Positions 1 through 11,516 of a stretch of DNA of 64,000 nucleotides are shown piece by piece. Both the position numbers and the translations under genes were made by a program. The stretch is from Tilletiopsis washingtonensis (Eukaryota; Basidiomycota; Exobasidiomycetes; Entylomatales): positions 183,945-247,944 of the forward strand of contig NW_020312015.1 in NCBI RefSeq assembly GCF_003144115.1, read 5' to 3'. Below the pieces are notes generated by a model. It was not told where the DNA came from. It searched no databases and saw only the letters and a program-made list of their open reading frames with translations. Position 1 is the first letter of the stretch. Each line of letters opens with the position of its first letter.

Positions 1-13
1 TGTCCAAACGCAC

Positions 14-283
14 CGCGAATCGGCCTTTTCGCCCTGATGATAGGCGCCCGTGCCACAGCTATCCACCTTGCCCACTCTTCCTTTCAGGCCCAGCTCGTCG
101 ACCAGGTGTGCAAACACGGCCTCGGCCATGGGCGACCTGCACTGCGGCGGTGTGCGGTGTGGCGCGCGCGTCAGCCTCAGCCGCAGCTGGAAGAAAAGAG
201 GGAGAGGGAGGGGCATGAAGGGGACACACACGCACGATGTTGCCGAGACAGACGAAGAGGATGGAGGGCGGCTCGGAGGGCAT
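14..283 (-). CDS. Low-molecular-weight protein tyrosine phosphatase, 5' part (cut by window edge)
   Basis: The gene reads leftward and continues beyond base 1. Exon 1 (283..236) encodes MPSEPPSILFVCLGNI. A phase-0 intron follows, and exon 2 (141..14) starts CRSPMAEAVF and continues to DSCGTGAYHQGEKADSR, ending at a GTGCGT donor. Joining the exons gives the family P-loop VCLGNICRSPMAEAVF, with the catalytic Cys and Arg in C-x5-R spacing. The DSxGTGA-W/Y-H block is typical of fungal and animal members (S. pombe Stp1, S. cerevisiae Ltp1). These are small cytosolic phosphatases (about 160 residues) acting on phosphotyrosine and some small phosphoesters. About 58 residues are in the window; the catalytic DPYY-type loop lies off the left edge. 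The P-loop is split by the intron. The gene is divergent from the GNAT gene, with a repeat-rich spacer of 284 bp. Confidence 0.9.
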
Positions 284-300
284 GATCGCGGAATGGGCAG

Positions 301-304
<4 letters not shown>

Positions 305-339
<35 letters not shown>
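305..339. repeat. (GA)n microsatellite in divergent promoter
   Basis: About 17 GA units lie between the phosphatase start (283) and the GNAT start (568). A GAGA tract here may act as a nucleosome-excluding promoter element; that is inference. Confidence 0.85.
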
Positions 340-341
<2 letters not shown>

Positions 342-356
342 CGTAGTGGGCGGTGC

Positions 357-387
357 GTGGTGGTGGTGGTGGTGGTGGTGGTGGTGG
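357..387. repeat. (GGT)n microsatellite
   Basis: About ten GGT units lie 20 bp downstream of the GA tract, in the same spacer. The complementary strand is (ACC)n. Confidence 0.85.
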
Positions 388-567
388 AAGGAGAAGGCCA
401 AGTGGAGGCTTCTGGCGCGGCGCGTTTGAGTCTCTCGCACGTCCAGAGGAGCACGGGCCCAACGTTCCTGCCTCCTTTCTCGGGCGCGCTGTCTCTTTTG
501 CTTGCCCTCCTCATCCCACTCTTGACACGCCTCACCTGTTACTACTCCACGAGTTCGCGCGAAGGCA

Positions 568-1765
568 ATGTCAGCGTACGGCTCCTCTGCCATCGCTCCT
601 CCTGCTCCGCGCCGTGCCGTGGGGCCTCGACTGTATGCGCACCCTACCGACAAGGCGTGCCTCGTGCTGGCGCTACCCTTTTCCAAGGCGAACCCGCCGC
701 CGCATGAGGCGAGACGGGCGCTCAAGACGTGCTTTGATGCGTGAGTGGCGTGCCCGGCATTACTCTGCGTGCGGTGGAGAGGGAGGTGGGAAGGTGGGAC
801 TGGAGGAACGCGCAGGAGAGAGAGGGGGCAAGCGAAAGCTGCAGCGCGCGAGGAGTGAGCGAGTGAGAGAGAGAAGCGAACGCCTCTTCCGCAGCCCAGA
901 GTGTGTGTATAGGAGAGAGGCGCGGCGTGGTGTGGCTCACCGGCGTTGCCCAACCTCTCTCCTTCCACCCGCCAAGCGAGCTGGCCGCAGGCAAGACGTA
1001 CCCTCAACGCGGCCCCCTGAGCGATGCCGAGTTCGACGCCTACTTCCTCTCTTACGGTGCGTCTCTCTCTCTTCTATCCTCTCGCTCTCACTCCACGTGC
1101 CCCCCCCCCCCCCCCGTGGTGTATATGTGTGTATGTGTGTGTGTGTGTGCTGACCCAGCTTCACGCGCCTCCTTTGCGGCTTGCGCAACAGATCTGATCC
1201 TGGGACTTCTGCTGCCCTCCTCCTCCTTCTCCTCCAAGGGCGAGGGCGAGGGTGCGCCACTACCATATCAAGGCCAAGCCACGACGCTCGCTTCCCTCTC
1301 TTTCTCCCTCGCCGACGTCGACTGGTCCACGCGCCTCGCGTTCGGCTACTACATCAAGCCCAACTATCCGGGACGCAGTTCGCATCTCGTGCGTCTGCTC
1401 TCTTTCCCCCTTCAATCCCGCCTTCTCCAACCTTGCTGACGCTACTCGGGGCAAACAAGTGCAATGCAGGCTTCCTCATTCCGCCCTCGATGCGCGGCCA
1501 GCGACTCGGCTCCCTCGCCGGGCGTTCCTACATCCACTACGCGCCGCGCCTGGGCTTCAAGGGCAGCGTCTTCAATCTCGTGTACGTGAGCAACGTCGCC
1601 TCGACGCGCATCTGGGACGCGCTCGGCTTCGCCAAGGTCGGCCGCATCCCGCACGCTGGGCTGCTCGTGGTGGATGCACACGGCAAGGAGGAGTATACGG
1701 ATGCGTGGCTCATCCATGGAGACTTTGAGAAGCTGCAGAAGCGCCTCGATGAGGCATCGCACTAG
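568..1765 (+). CDS. GNAT-family N-acetyltransferase (Mpr1-like)
   Basis: Four exons (568..740, 977..1056, 1192..1388, 1460..1765) give 251 residues, and every junction keeps phase. The product contains YYIKPNYPGRSSH, then CNAGFLIPPSMRGQRLGS (acetyl-CoA loop R-G-Q-R-x-G), then VFNLVYVSNVASTRIWDALGF, the usual order in fungal Mpr1-type acetyltransferases. Those enzymes acetylate small amines such as proline analogues and limit oxidative stress; the substrate of this one cannot be read from sequence. The first intron uses an AAG acceptor at 974..976, the least certain junction. Introns 1 and 2 hold purine-rich, poly-C and GT repeats. The 3' end converges on the Nudix gene, with 127 bp between stop codons. 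The start Met at 568 is the first in the conserved frame. Confidence 0.85.
1100..1150. repeat. C16 tract followed by (GT)n inside a GNAT intron
   Basis: A run of 16 C (1100..1115) is followed by a TATATGTGT/GT-rich stretch to about 1149. All of it lies within intron 2 of the acetyltransferase gene, just before the CAACAG acceptor. Confidence 0.85.
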
Positions 1766-1892
1766 AAAGAGACGGCAAGACGAGGCAATGCAAAGTCAGT
1801 CAATGGCAATCGGCATTGTGCATTCCCTCTCTCTCTTGCTCTTCTTGCCTTGCCATCTCTCGACCAGTCGCAAAAGCCGATTCCCCCCCCCC

Positions 1893-2085
1893 TCAAGGCC
1901 CGAAGAGCTCCTCCAGCCCCAAGCCAGCCAGGCCGCGGCGGGTGCGCCGCACCTTGCGCACGCCCAGCCACGTGAGCATGCCCGCGGCGCTGGCGAAGCC
2001 CAGGGCGCGCATGAGGATGGCGACGACGAGGGCTCTGCGCACGGCCGAGCTGCGGGGTTTGCACAAGGGTATCAGCCACAGTCGG

Positions 2086-2126
<41 letters not shown>

Positions 2127-3956
2127 GGCGTATCGCCGGGGGGGGGGGGGGAGGACTCACTAGAAAGCCCCCAGTGCCAAGCCCGACCAATTGCGCTCGC
2201 GCTCGCCGCGCCCGCCGCTCGCCAGCGCGCGCTCCCAGCCGCGGATGATGGCGCGGTAGCGCCAGCCAAAGACCCAGATCCACATGTTGATGTCGAGGTA
2301 GGAGAAGCGCGGAAAGACACTCGTCATGCTCGGCGCCAGCGCGTCGGCGTGCGCCGGCGGGCTCAGGTGCAGCTCGGCACGCAGTGCCGAGAGCGCCGAA
2401 CGCACCCTGCCGGCAAGCGAGACAGAGGAGGAGGAGGAGGAGAGCGGCAACGCAGACGAGCTGGAGTCGAGGTAAGAAGCAGAGGGAAGACCCTCGGGCG
2501 TGAAGGAGTGGTGCGTGCGCAGACCGGAGGGCGGCAGCGTCGACATGTTGGCGAGCAGGTCCCTTTTTGATCATTCGCAGCGTCAGCCAACCTTGCAGGA
2601 GGCGCCTCTCCTTTCTCGTGTCCCCCCGCCCCCCTCTTTCCGAGGCGCGCAAGCGGGCGCTCGAATGGGCGTAAGAAAGAAAACACAGCACCAACTCACA
2701 GAGTAATGCCGAGCGTCAAGCCCCACAATCTCAGCTCCGGTCTCTCTCCCTCCTCGAGCGCCACACTCTTCTCCTTTCTCTTCTCTCCATTACCAAACTC
2801 CTCTTCCTCGCCCGCCGTCGCCACGGGCGCGTTTGGCAGGAGGACACATTTAAAGTCCATCTTGCCGACGAGGGCGCGCAGCGCCGCGCGCACAAAGGGC
2901 GACTTGGGCGCCAGGCGCGAGGCAATGTCGACGGAGGTGAGCCCCCACTTGGGCGTGGGCGTGTAGAGCAGCGAGAGCGGAATCCAGTGCGCAGACGCCA
3001 CTTCCGACGCCTGCAGCTCGGGCAGCGGCGAGAAGGGCGACGTTTGCAGAAAGACTGCCCCCCCCCCCCCCCCGTGCAACGGTGGTGAGCATGAGGACAG
3101 CGATGGGGCTGCTTCCCCGCACACGCAGCCCACGCAGTCCACGCAAGCGCGCCCTCAGTGTGAGAGGCCACTCACCATATGGACTGAGCACCATCAACAG
3201 TCTCTTTCCCAAGCTCGTCGTGATTTCGCGATCGTCGAGCTGGCCCACACTGAGGAACTCGCGCTCGGCCAGGTCGAGGCCAACCTCCTCCCACGTCTCG
3301 CGCATGGCCGTGTAGAGGCCGTTCTCGTCGCTCTCCTCGCGCCGCCCGCCCGGGAGAGCGACGTGGGCAGACCACTTGTCGCCGATGCGCGCACTGCGCT
3401 TGATGTAGAGCACCTCGGGCGTGCCGCGCGCCACCCAGGGCAGGGAGAAGAAGGAGGCGAGCGCGTGCGTGATGGAGGTGCTGGGCGGCGTGGCGTTGGA
3501 GAGAGAGGCGGAGGCGGAGGCAGAGGCGGGAGAAGACGCGGAAGCGGAGGAGGAGGAGGGCGAGGCGGAGGAAGAGAGGAGCTCTGCCGAGCTGCTGCTG
3601 GCGCCCAGCTGCGCCGTCGAGTCGGGCGCCAAGCTGCTCGTGAAGCTCTCGGTCAGGCCGGCGGCGCTGGCAGTCGGCGACGGCGGCCTTGCCTCGGGCG
3701 CCTGCGTCACCGTCGCATTGCCCGTCTCGCTGCCTTGCGTCTCTGCCTGCGCCGCAAGCGGCATGCCGGCGCCGTCGTACTCGGCGGCCAGGCGCGCCTC
3801 GTCGTCGGGATGCGGGCGGATGCGCACGAGGAGCGCCACCGAGGCGCGCCGCGGCTGCGTCGAGGGCGAGGCAATGGTGCGGGCGGGGCCCGTGGCGATG
3901 CGCTGCAGCGCGTGCGAGAGGCGCGGCAGCAGGGGCGGGAGCGACATGGCGGGCAC
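1893..3956 (-). CDS. Nudix hydrolase with long disordered insert and C-terminal extension
   Basis: Four exons (3956..3176, 3054..2700, 2562..2161, 2049..1893) encode about 564 residues. Residues about 25-45 form the first strand of the domain (VALLVRIRP). A low-complexity Ser/Ala insert follows, then LYIKRSARIGDKWSAHVALPGG. The Nudix box, about residues 203-228, reads GGRREESDENGLYTAMRETW then EEVGLDL, with the REx2EE catalytic core. VGQLDDREITTSLGKRLLM follows and is typical of a fungal Nudix subfamily related to CoA/ADP-ribose pyrophosphatases. The C-terminal exons add a region with a hydrophobic stretch (AVRRALVVAILMRALGFASA) that may be membrane-associated, so the protein is longer than the usual 300-400 residues. 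The substrate is not predictable. A second Met lies three codons in. Introns 1 and 3 carry poly-G and TC tracts. Confidence 0.82.
2089..2151. repeat. (TC)n then G14 tract in Nudix intron 3
   Basis: About 17 TC units (2089..2123) and a run of 14 G (2138..2151) lie in the intron between exons 3 and 4 of the Nudix gene. Confidence 0.85.
3058..3073. repeat. C16 tract abutting a splice acceptor
   Basis: On the coding (minus) strand this is poly-G, ending immediately before the CAG acceptor of Nudix exon 2 at 3054. That is unusual, because acceptors are normally preceded by pyrimidines. Confidence 0.85.
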
Positions 3957-4510
3957 ACGTGTGTGTGTGAGGTGAGCGGAAGGACGTAGTGGGGAGGAGG
4001 CTAGACGAGGGAAGCGTTCGCACGCGCACGGCTCTCAACGCGCGCCGAAGCCGGCCGCGCCCCAAGCGACGCGCGCCGCGCGCGACGCCGGCCGCCGGCA
4101 GCAGCTGCGCGTCGCCTCCCTGGCACGCCGCCAGCGGCCCCCCGCTCGCTTCCCCGAGCAGGTGCCAGCCCAAGCCGGGGCGCGAAGCATCACGTGACGG
4201 CACCTCGTCTCGCGCCTCGCCGCCTCACTCGCTGCTCACCCGGCGTCAGAGTCGAGCGTGTTCAGGCCCGAGCTCTGCTGAGCCGACGCGCGTCTCTCCA
4301 AGGTGCAGACACTTCGACCGCCTCGCACGCGTCCCTCAGGCAGTCGAGCAGCGCCAGGTTGAGCCGCTCGGCTGGCTGCTCCCCTTGCCTAGTCTCTCTC
4401 CCCCGCACGCTCACACAGCTGCATGATGGCAGGGCAGCTTTGGCCCACACTGAAAGGCATGCACAGCGACGCCCTCTCGCTTGTCTGCTAGCATTCCATT
4501 TGTTGGCCCT
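3957..4510. other. Gene-free spacer, Nudix promoter / Nup159 3' end
   Basis: This is 554 bp between two minus-strand genes. It should hold the Nudix promoter and the Nup159 terminator. Composition is GC-rich with CG-rich blocks around 4030-4110. Open frames here show no family pattern and no splice-consistent gene. Confidence 0.6.
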
Positions 4511-7500
4511 TCACTCGCCGTCGTCCTCCTCGTCCTCCTCGACGGGACTCAGGCCCTCCTCTTCCTCTTCTTCCTCCTCCTCCTCCTCCTCCTCCTCCTC
4601 CTCCTCCTCCTCCTCCTCCTCCTCGCCCCTCTCCGTATCTTCCTCATCCTCTCCGTCGCTCAAAGCGCGCCTGTCCTCCTCCGACGACGAGTCCTCCTCC
4701 ACCACGAGCGGCACGACGCGTTTGGGCGCCTCGAGGCCCTTGAACGTCGTAAACTGCGGCGCGGGCGCGGCAGCGTCGGGACGCGCAAAGAACGACGAGG
4801 CGGCGGCCGCGGCAGCGGCGGGCGGCACATGGCCCTGCGGCAGGTGCACGGCCGTGCTGCTGCGCTTCGAGGCGCGCGGCGCCTGGCGCGCCGAGGGCGA
4901 GTGCGAGGGCGCACGGGCGCCCGGCGCAAACGTGTCGCCGTCGTCGGCGCCGGCGCCGGCCGGCGCACTGAAGAGCGAGGGCGGCAGCGACGCCGCCGGC
5001 CCGAAGCTGAAGCCGGCAAACGGCGCAGCAGCCGCGGCGCGCGAGCCGGACGCGGCGCTCGCAGCAGCAGCCGAGAGGACGGGAGCGGCGCTGGGCCCGG
5101 CGCGTGTTGGTGGTGTGCCGAAGGACGCAGACGCTGCGAATGGAGCGGGCGCCGCAGTGGGTGCGGGCGCTGCAGAGGCCGGCACAGGCACTGCCTTGAC
5201 AGGCGCCGGCTGCGCGGGTGCAGCCAGCACGGGCGCCGAGACGTGTGCCGGGCCGCGAGCGAATGCAATCTCGAGGTCCGAGGCCGCAAAGCGGCGCGCT
5301 GTCTTTGCCTCGGCCGCAGTGCTGCTGCTGCTGCTGCGCAGGCCCGGCGCGCGGCTCAGGATGGGCTCGCGGCGCTGGGCCGTGAAGGCCTGGCGCAGGT
5401 CGGCGGCGCCACGCTGCGAGGCAATGGCGCTCGCCGCCAGCGCACTGGCCGAGCCGCCGTGGCGCCGCTGCGGCATCGGCGGCGAGGGCAGCGCGCTGGA
5501 AAGGTCGCCGATCGAGTCGAGCACCGAGTGTGCGCGGCTGACACCCCTCTTGGTGCTGCCGCCTCGCGGTCCAGCGGCGAGCTCGAGCTGCGTCTGCAGC
5601 GCATCGAGGTCCAGAATGCGCGCGGCAGCCATCGAGCTGATGTTGCGCACTGCGCGGCGCATCGAGTCTAGCGACGGGCCCTTCATCGGCGGTGCCCGTC
5701 CCGCTCGGTCGTCGACGACACGGCGGCGCAGCGCCGTGACGTGCTCCTCGAGCTCGGCGAGGCGCGTGCGCACCGCCTGCGTGGCGCGGCGCAGCTTCGT
5801 CTGGTTCTCGGCATGCTCCGGCCCCAGCTCGCGCACGCGCAGCAGCCGCGCCAGCTGCGGGTCGGCGTGGGCGCGCACGTAGCGCGCCGCCTCCTCGCGC
5901 TTGGCCTCGGCCTTGAGTAGCAGGCTCTGCACCTCGGCCGCGCGCCGCCGCTGCGTCTCGGTGCGCTCGTCGAACGTCGCCACCTCGCCGCCGAGCTCGC
6001 GCGCAAGAGTGAGCATGGAGGGCAGGTCGCCGAATGTCCAGGGCGTGCCGTCGAAGGCGCCGCCCGAGGCCTGCCGCAGCTCGGCCTGGAAGGCGTCGCA
6101 GCGCTGCACGTTGCTGCGCAGCACGCGCAGCTCCTGCTCGATCGTGAGGAACGTGCGCAGGAACTCGCCCGCGACGCCCGTCTCCTGCACGTCGTTGGGC
6201 CCGAGCGAGGAGACGGTGGCCCCGAGGCGCGGCGGCTGTGCGTTGGCGAAGGCATTGGTGACCGGCGGCGGCAGCGGCGCCGGCGAGGGCGAGACATCGC
6301 GCGGCGCCGCCTTGGGCGCCTCCGCGGCTTGGCCGAACAAGGGCTGCGGCGGGCGCGAGCCTTGCTGCGCAGGCTTCGCCTTGGCCTTCTCGGGCGACGG
6401 CGAGAGGTCGGCGCGGTTCACTGGCGTGCTCGTCAGCGGCGAGCTGCTGCGCGGCGCACGCGAGTTGAAGTTGCCCAGGAACGGCGCGCGAGTTGGCGCT
6501 GAGGAGGAGGAGGGTGACTCGGAAGCATCAGACGAGCTTGACGTGGTCGGAGCGGGGCCGAAGGAGAACGTTGGCTTGCTGGCGGCTGCCGCAGCCGGCG
6601 CAGCTGGCTTGCTGGGCGACCCAAAGCTGAAAGATGGCTGAGCGCTCGGTGTGCTTGCTGGCGGCGGCGGCGCAGGGACGCTGCTGGGCCCGGCGAAGCT
6701 GAATGCCGGCTTGCTGGCGGGGGCAGCGCTGCTCTGCTGTGGCTTGTCTGCCGCCTTGGGCGCGTCGCCGGCGTTGGCGAAGCTGAACGGAGCCTTGCCT
6801 GCCGGCGCAGCAGGCGCAAGGGCAGCGCCGGCGAAGCTAAACGAAGACTTGCTGCCGGACGCCTCAGCAGGCTTGGCCTGCGACGCAGCAGCGGGCGTGC
6901 CGAAGCTGAACGACGGCTTGTCGCCGCTCGATGCAAATGAGAACGGCTTGCTCGGCGGCGGCTTGGCGGGACTGGCTGGCGGGCTGCGGCTGGGCGCGCG
7001 CGGCGGACTGACCGGCTCCTCCTTGACCTTGATGGGCGCGGCGGGCGATGGCGGCGTCGTGCTGCGCTGCGGCTCGCCGTGAGCCTCCGATCCGGCACTC
7101 TCGTCCTGCGCCTCGTCGTCCTCTTCTGCGTCTTCCTCCGCGCCAGACTCGTCGAACGTCTCTTCTTCGTCCTGCTCCTGCTCGTCCTCGTCTTCCTCGT
7201 CGTCGTGCTCGACGCTGTACTTCTCCTCCTCGTCCTCCTCGTCCTCCTCGTCCTCCAGCTGATCTTGCGTCTCGTCGGCCTGCTCTGCCGAGCGGTCTGC
7301 ACTGACGCTTGCGTCCGCGGCGCTGGGCTTCTCAGCCGGACTGGCCGGCTTCTCCGCCGGACTGGCTGGCGCGCCAAAGCTGAAGGACGTGCCGCCAAAG
7401 GCCGAGCCAGGCTTGCTCGCCGAGCCGAAGGCCGACGTGCCACCAAAGGCAGACGAGCCGCCAAACGCAGAGGTCGAAGCAAAGGCTGAAGGCGCGGCCG

Positions 7501-10500
7501 GCTTCGCAGCAGACGCCGCGGGCGATGCAAACGAGAAAGGCTTGGCCGCAGGCGCTGAGGACGCAGCTGACGTGGCTGGACTGTCGGCGGAAGCCGACGG
7601 CGCAAACGAGAAGGGCTTCGCCGGCGCCTGGCCGGCTGACGAAGGCGTGCTGGACGGCGCGAAAGAAAAAGGCTTGGGCGACGGCGCGGCCGGCGGTTCG
7701 CTCGCCTTTGGCGCAGGCGTAGCGTTCTCGCCCGTCGAAGACTGCTTCTCCGGCGTGCTCGTCTCCGGCACCGGCTGCTCCGCGGCCGCCGGCGTAGTCT
7801 GCTTGGAGTCGGACTCCTCGCCGAGCATCGCAGACATGCTGCCGAAGCCAAACGAGCCCGAGCCCGACGCAGCAGGCGTGCTGGGCGACGGCTGAGCGGA
7901 CGAGGCGGACGCAGCCGGCGCTGGCGTGACTGAGGACCCAGTGCGGAAGCCGCTAGTCTGGAAGCCCGATGGCGGGGCGTCCGGCGGCGCAGCTGCGCCG
8001 GCAAGCTTGCCGCCGCTGCCGAAGACGGACCCACCAGGCGCATCGCTCGAGGCGCCGAACGCCGGCTTGGCGGTGGCAAAGGCGCTGAACGCGCTCGGCG
8101 AGCCAGTGCTGCTGGGTGCGCTGAAGGCACTGAACGCGCCCGCTGTGCTGAACGGCGGCGTGGCAGACGAGCGAGGGCCGGTGCCAAAGGCCGAACTGGA
8201 GCCAAAGGCGGGCGCAGCAGTGAGCGCAGACGTAGAGCCAAAGGCTGGCGTGCTGGAGGTGCTGCTGCCAAAGCCGGTGGGCGCACTGAAGGCCGACACG
8301 GCACTGGCACTGGACGTGGCGCCAAAGGCAGGCGGAGTGGAGGCAGTCGTGCTGCCGAATGCACTCGACGGCGACGATGTGGCAGGCGCAGAGGGCGTGC
8401 CGAAGGGAGACTTGCCAAACGCGCTCGGCGCACCGAACGCAGATGAGGGCGCAGTAGAGCTGGGTGCCGGCGAAGGAGGACCAAAGGCGGGCGTGCTGGG
8501 CGCACCAAAGGCGGATGTCGGCGCCGTGGAGCTCGGCGCGGGCGAGGGCGAAGCGAACACGGAGTCAGGCTTCTTTGCGTCCTTGGGCGCGCCAAAGCTG
8601 AAGCCCGTGCTGCTGCCGGCCGCCGCTCCGAAGCCGACAGGCTTGCTCGCAAAGGCGCCGAACCCGCCTCCACTGCCGCTGCCAGAGCTCGACGCGCCGA
8701 AGGGCGTGGCAGGCGTCTTGGGCGCGCCAAAGCTCGATGCGCCGAACGCGGGCGCTGCGCCCGGAGTGCTGGGCTTGCCGAAGCTGGAGGCACCGAACGC
8801 GGGAGGTGCGCCGGGCGTGCTGGGCGTGCCGAAGCTCGGCGCACCGAAGGCAGGCGCAGCAGGCGAGGCAAAGGCCGAGGGCGTGCCAAACGCCGGCGCT
8901 GCAGACGAGGAGGCGCCAAAGGCGAGCGCCGAAGGAGCTGCCGCCGCTGCTGGCGTGGCGGGAGCGGCGGCGGGCGTAGCTGCCTGCTGGGCGGATGTCT
9001 CGGTCGCACTCAGCATCGCAGGGCATGCTGGCTCCTCGGTGTTGATGATGTGGTAGGCCATCAGCACGCCGTCGTTGGTATAGCAGAGCAGAATCGGCGC
9101 CGCCGGGAGCTTCTTGTCGTCGCCGCGCGCCGCAGCCAACGGGTCGTCGATCTCCTCTGTGGCGCCAGTGTCGAGCTCAAGCGCGACAGGCGCCGTGTCC
9201 GAGGCACGGTCGTGCGCTGCAAAGGGCAGCACTGGCCGACTCGTCTCCTCCAGCTCGAGGTTCTGCCAGCCAGACTCTGCGAGCGCCAGGGCGCCAATGT
9301 CCGTGCTTGCGCTCGCGGCGACGAAGACCAGATGCTTCGTAGGTGCCCAGCCACGCACAGCAGTCATGTAGCGCTGCGTCCGGCGTGCCGCATCGCCGAA
9401 CGCAGGAGCCGGCTCGCCGAAGCGCGTGTATGTCAACGCCCCGCCGGCGCGCGCAATGGCGTACGTCGACTCGTCGTGCGGCGCCGGCTCGTCTGCCGAC
9501 GGCGGCGCATTGTACGTCGCCAGAAAGACGTGGTTCTCGAGCCAGCGCAGTGCGATCAGCGCGTGCCCCTCGGGCAGGTCAGGCGGGCGCGCCACGGTGT
9601 CCTTGAGCGCGTCAGTGGGGTCCATCTGCGCAATGGAGCCGTCTGCCAAGCCGAGCGCAAGCTGCTTGCCGCGCACACTCCAGCAGACGCTGGCTGCCGC
9701 AGCCGGCGCAGAGAGCTCGCTCTGCCATGCCCCGCTGCGCACGTCGAGTAGAGCCACGCGCCCTGCTGCGCCGTCTGACGCGTAGGCGCACGCGCAGAGA
9801 GACGCTTGCTCGCCGGGCTGCGCAACAATGTCGAGAAGACCTGCGGGTGAGGGAGGGGCGATCGTGAAGCGCGGCTAGCCATAATAACACAGAGGTCAGC
9901 TACCTTCTCTGATGCGGGGGTGCTCCGCCCAGGCGCCGCTGCAGCCCAACTCACCTCTCCCTCGAGCGCCTCCGTACCCCAGACCAGCACAGTCCCATTC
10001 TCCAGGCCCACGACGAGCGCCGCATCACTGTCGGCAATGCGCAGGAAGGCGACTTCCGCGGGCGTCGCGACGGTGCGCAGTGCCGAGGCTGAAACATCTG
10101 GCGAGGTGTTGCGCGTAGAGGTCTGAAAGGTAGTCCGAAGCGAGGAGAGACGATGTACGGCGAAGCCTGCGCAAGCAAAGAGGAGTCAGTGCAGATGACA
10201 GGGGGAGATCAACGCAGCTGATGGCAGCTCTAGAGCGACGCCGGCCCGGGCCAGTCTTGACGCAGCGGGTGCGACAGGGCGCGCAGCAGCCACATCCTTG
10301 CCGCTCTGCAGCACGCCCATGCCCGCCATCCGCTCGGCGCGTGTCTCGTCCAACTCACCGCCCTTTGTTCTGGCGGCCAGCAAGTCCTTGCGCGCCGAGA
10401 CGGCCAGTGCACCCAGCGCCGTGCGCGTGGCATCTTCGCTCTGCTCGGCGCTCAGCGCCGCCGAGAGGCGCAGCGTGACGCCCAGCGCAAGCTGGCGCAG

Positions 10501-10731
10501 TGTGAGGTACTACGAGGGAAGACCGCGTCAGTCCTGAGCAGGCAGCAGCACGCGGCGAAAGCGCCACACTGAACCATCGCAGCGAGCAGCAGTCCGGCAG
10601 CAGCTCACTGCTGCCGGCGACCGTACGCGCTACTCGACGCCTTGCTGCGCAGCTCCTCGCGCCTCGCGACTCACAGGCGCCTCCTGCTCCGCCGCCTCGA
10701 GCAGCGTCGGCTCGGGCGCGGGCGCCGCCAT
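4511..10731 (-). CDS. FG nucleoporin Nup159/Nup214-like
   Basis: Exons 10731..10675, 10509..10359, 10166..9955 and about 9817..4511 give about 1,908 residues. The first about 410 residues form the predicted N-terminal beta-propeller that binds the DEAD-box helicase Dbp5 in yeast Nup159; SVCWSVRGKQLALGLADGS and LRWLENHVFL match the family. A long FG domain follows (about 415-990: PAFG, SSFG, FSFG repeats). Then come an acidic block (about 993-1050), more FSFG repeats (about 1090-1235) and a coiled coil (about 1357-1517: EFLRTFLTIEQELRVLR). A further FG-poor tail ends in about 20 Glu. The role is mRNA export at the cytoplasmic face of the pore. Post-coil FG motifs and the poly-Glu end are unusual, since yeast Nup159 ends soon after the coil. 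The exon-4 acceptor is uncertain: 9817 keeps phase, while the stronger-looking CAG at 9841 does not. Confidence 0.88.
4571..4624. repeat. (TCC)n tract encoding poly-Glu
   Basis: A near-perfect CTC/TCC repeat on the plus strand encodes about 18-20 consecutive Glu near the C-terminus of the Nup159 homologue. Its length is likely to vary between strains. Confidence 0.9.
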
Positions 10732-11516
10732 GGCTGGCTCGGCTGCGCACCCGGGATGTGGACCTGCGTTTCTGCTGCGTGTGCGAATCAGCAGCAGACG
10801 CTGCTGGGAAGACGAGGTGCTGCGCGGACGAGGAGAGGGGGTGATGTGGTGGGAAGGAGATGAGGCGCTCGAGAGCGGCACCGGCGTTCTTCCCGCACGA
10901 CAGCGCGCGCCGTGCGGCGACCGCGGAGCCCGCGGAGCCTCGTGCCTTGCCCCTCCTGCCCGCCCTCGACTGCCTACGCCCCCTACCGCAGGGCAACAGG
11001 AGCAGACACGGACGAGCAGTAGGGCGCAGAGTCTCGACGTATCCAGACGACGTCCAGTGGCCTTGCACGGAGGACGGGCTGCGCGACGGACGGCCGGGTG
11101 GCGCACGAGCAGCGCCCGGCACGCGGACTTTTGCTCATGGGGCCGGTGCAAGCGCTCTGTGGCCCAAACTGAAGCGCGCCGCACCCGCGGCGGCGATGCG
11201 ATGCCAAGCTTGCCAACGAGATGGTCGTCGTGCTCTTTGGCAAGCTGTGTGGAGGAGCCCAGCTCGCGCGCGCAGAGAAAGGAAGACGGCACGCCTTGCG
11301 TTCGATGTGCGATGCAGGGTGCAGCGATCCTCAGCACAGCGGCGGACGCGCGCGGCGGACGTGCCGCATCTGGCGCGCGTAAGCGGAGGCATCGGCAGGT
11401 GGAGCAGCACGGCGCCCGATGACCTGAGCACGGCCATGCACATGCCGAGTCCGCTCCAGGGGCCGCCTGCTTCCCACCCACCACCAGCAAGCACAGCCGC
11501 CCGGCATCCAGCAAGC
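10732..11516. promoter_or_regulatory. Divergent promoter region, Nup159 / photolyase
   Basis: A 785 bp spacer lies between two divergent start codons. It is GC-rich. Open frames are present, but none has recognisable motifs or family-like splicing. No clear TATA box or known light-response element was identified by eye. Confidence 0.5.

Noticed and set aside
6433-9056. Long overlapping open frames on both strands (858-codon minus-strand frame; 376-codon plus-strand frame)
   Set aside because: They are shadows of the biased FG-repeat codons of the Nup159 gene: composition is Arg/Pro/Ser or Ala/Gly/Pro without motifs, and the true frame has clear family features.
9818-9842. Acceptor at 9841 for Nup159 exon 4
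   Set aside because: It has a better-looking CAG context but puts the propeller out of frame with exon 3; the AG just before 9817 keeps phase, so that one is used with caution.
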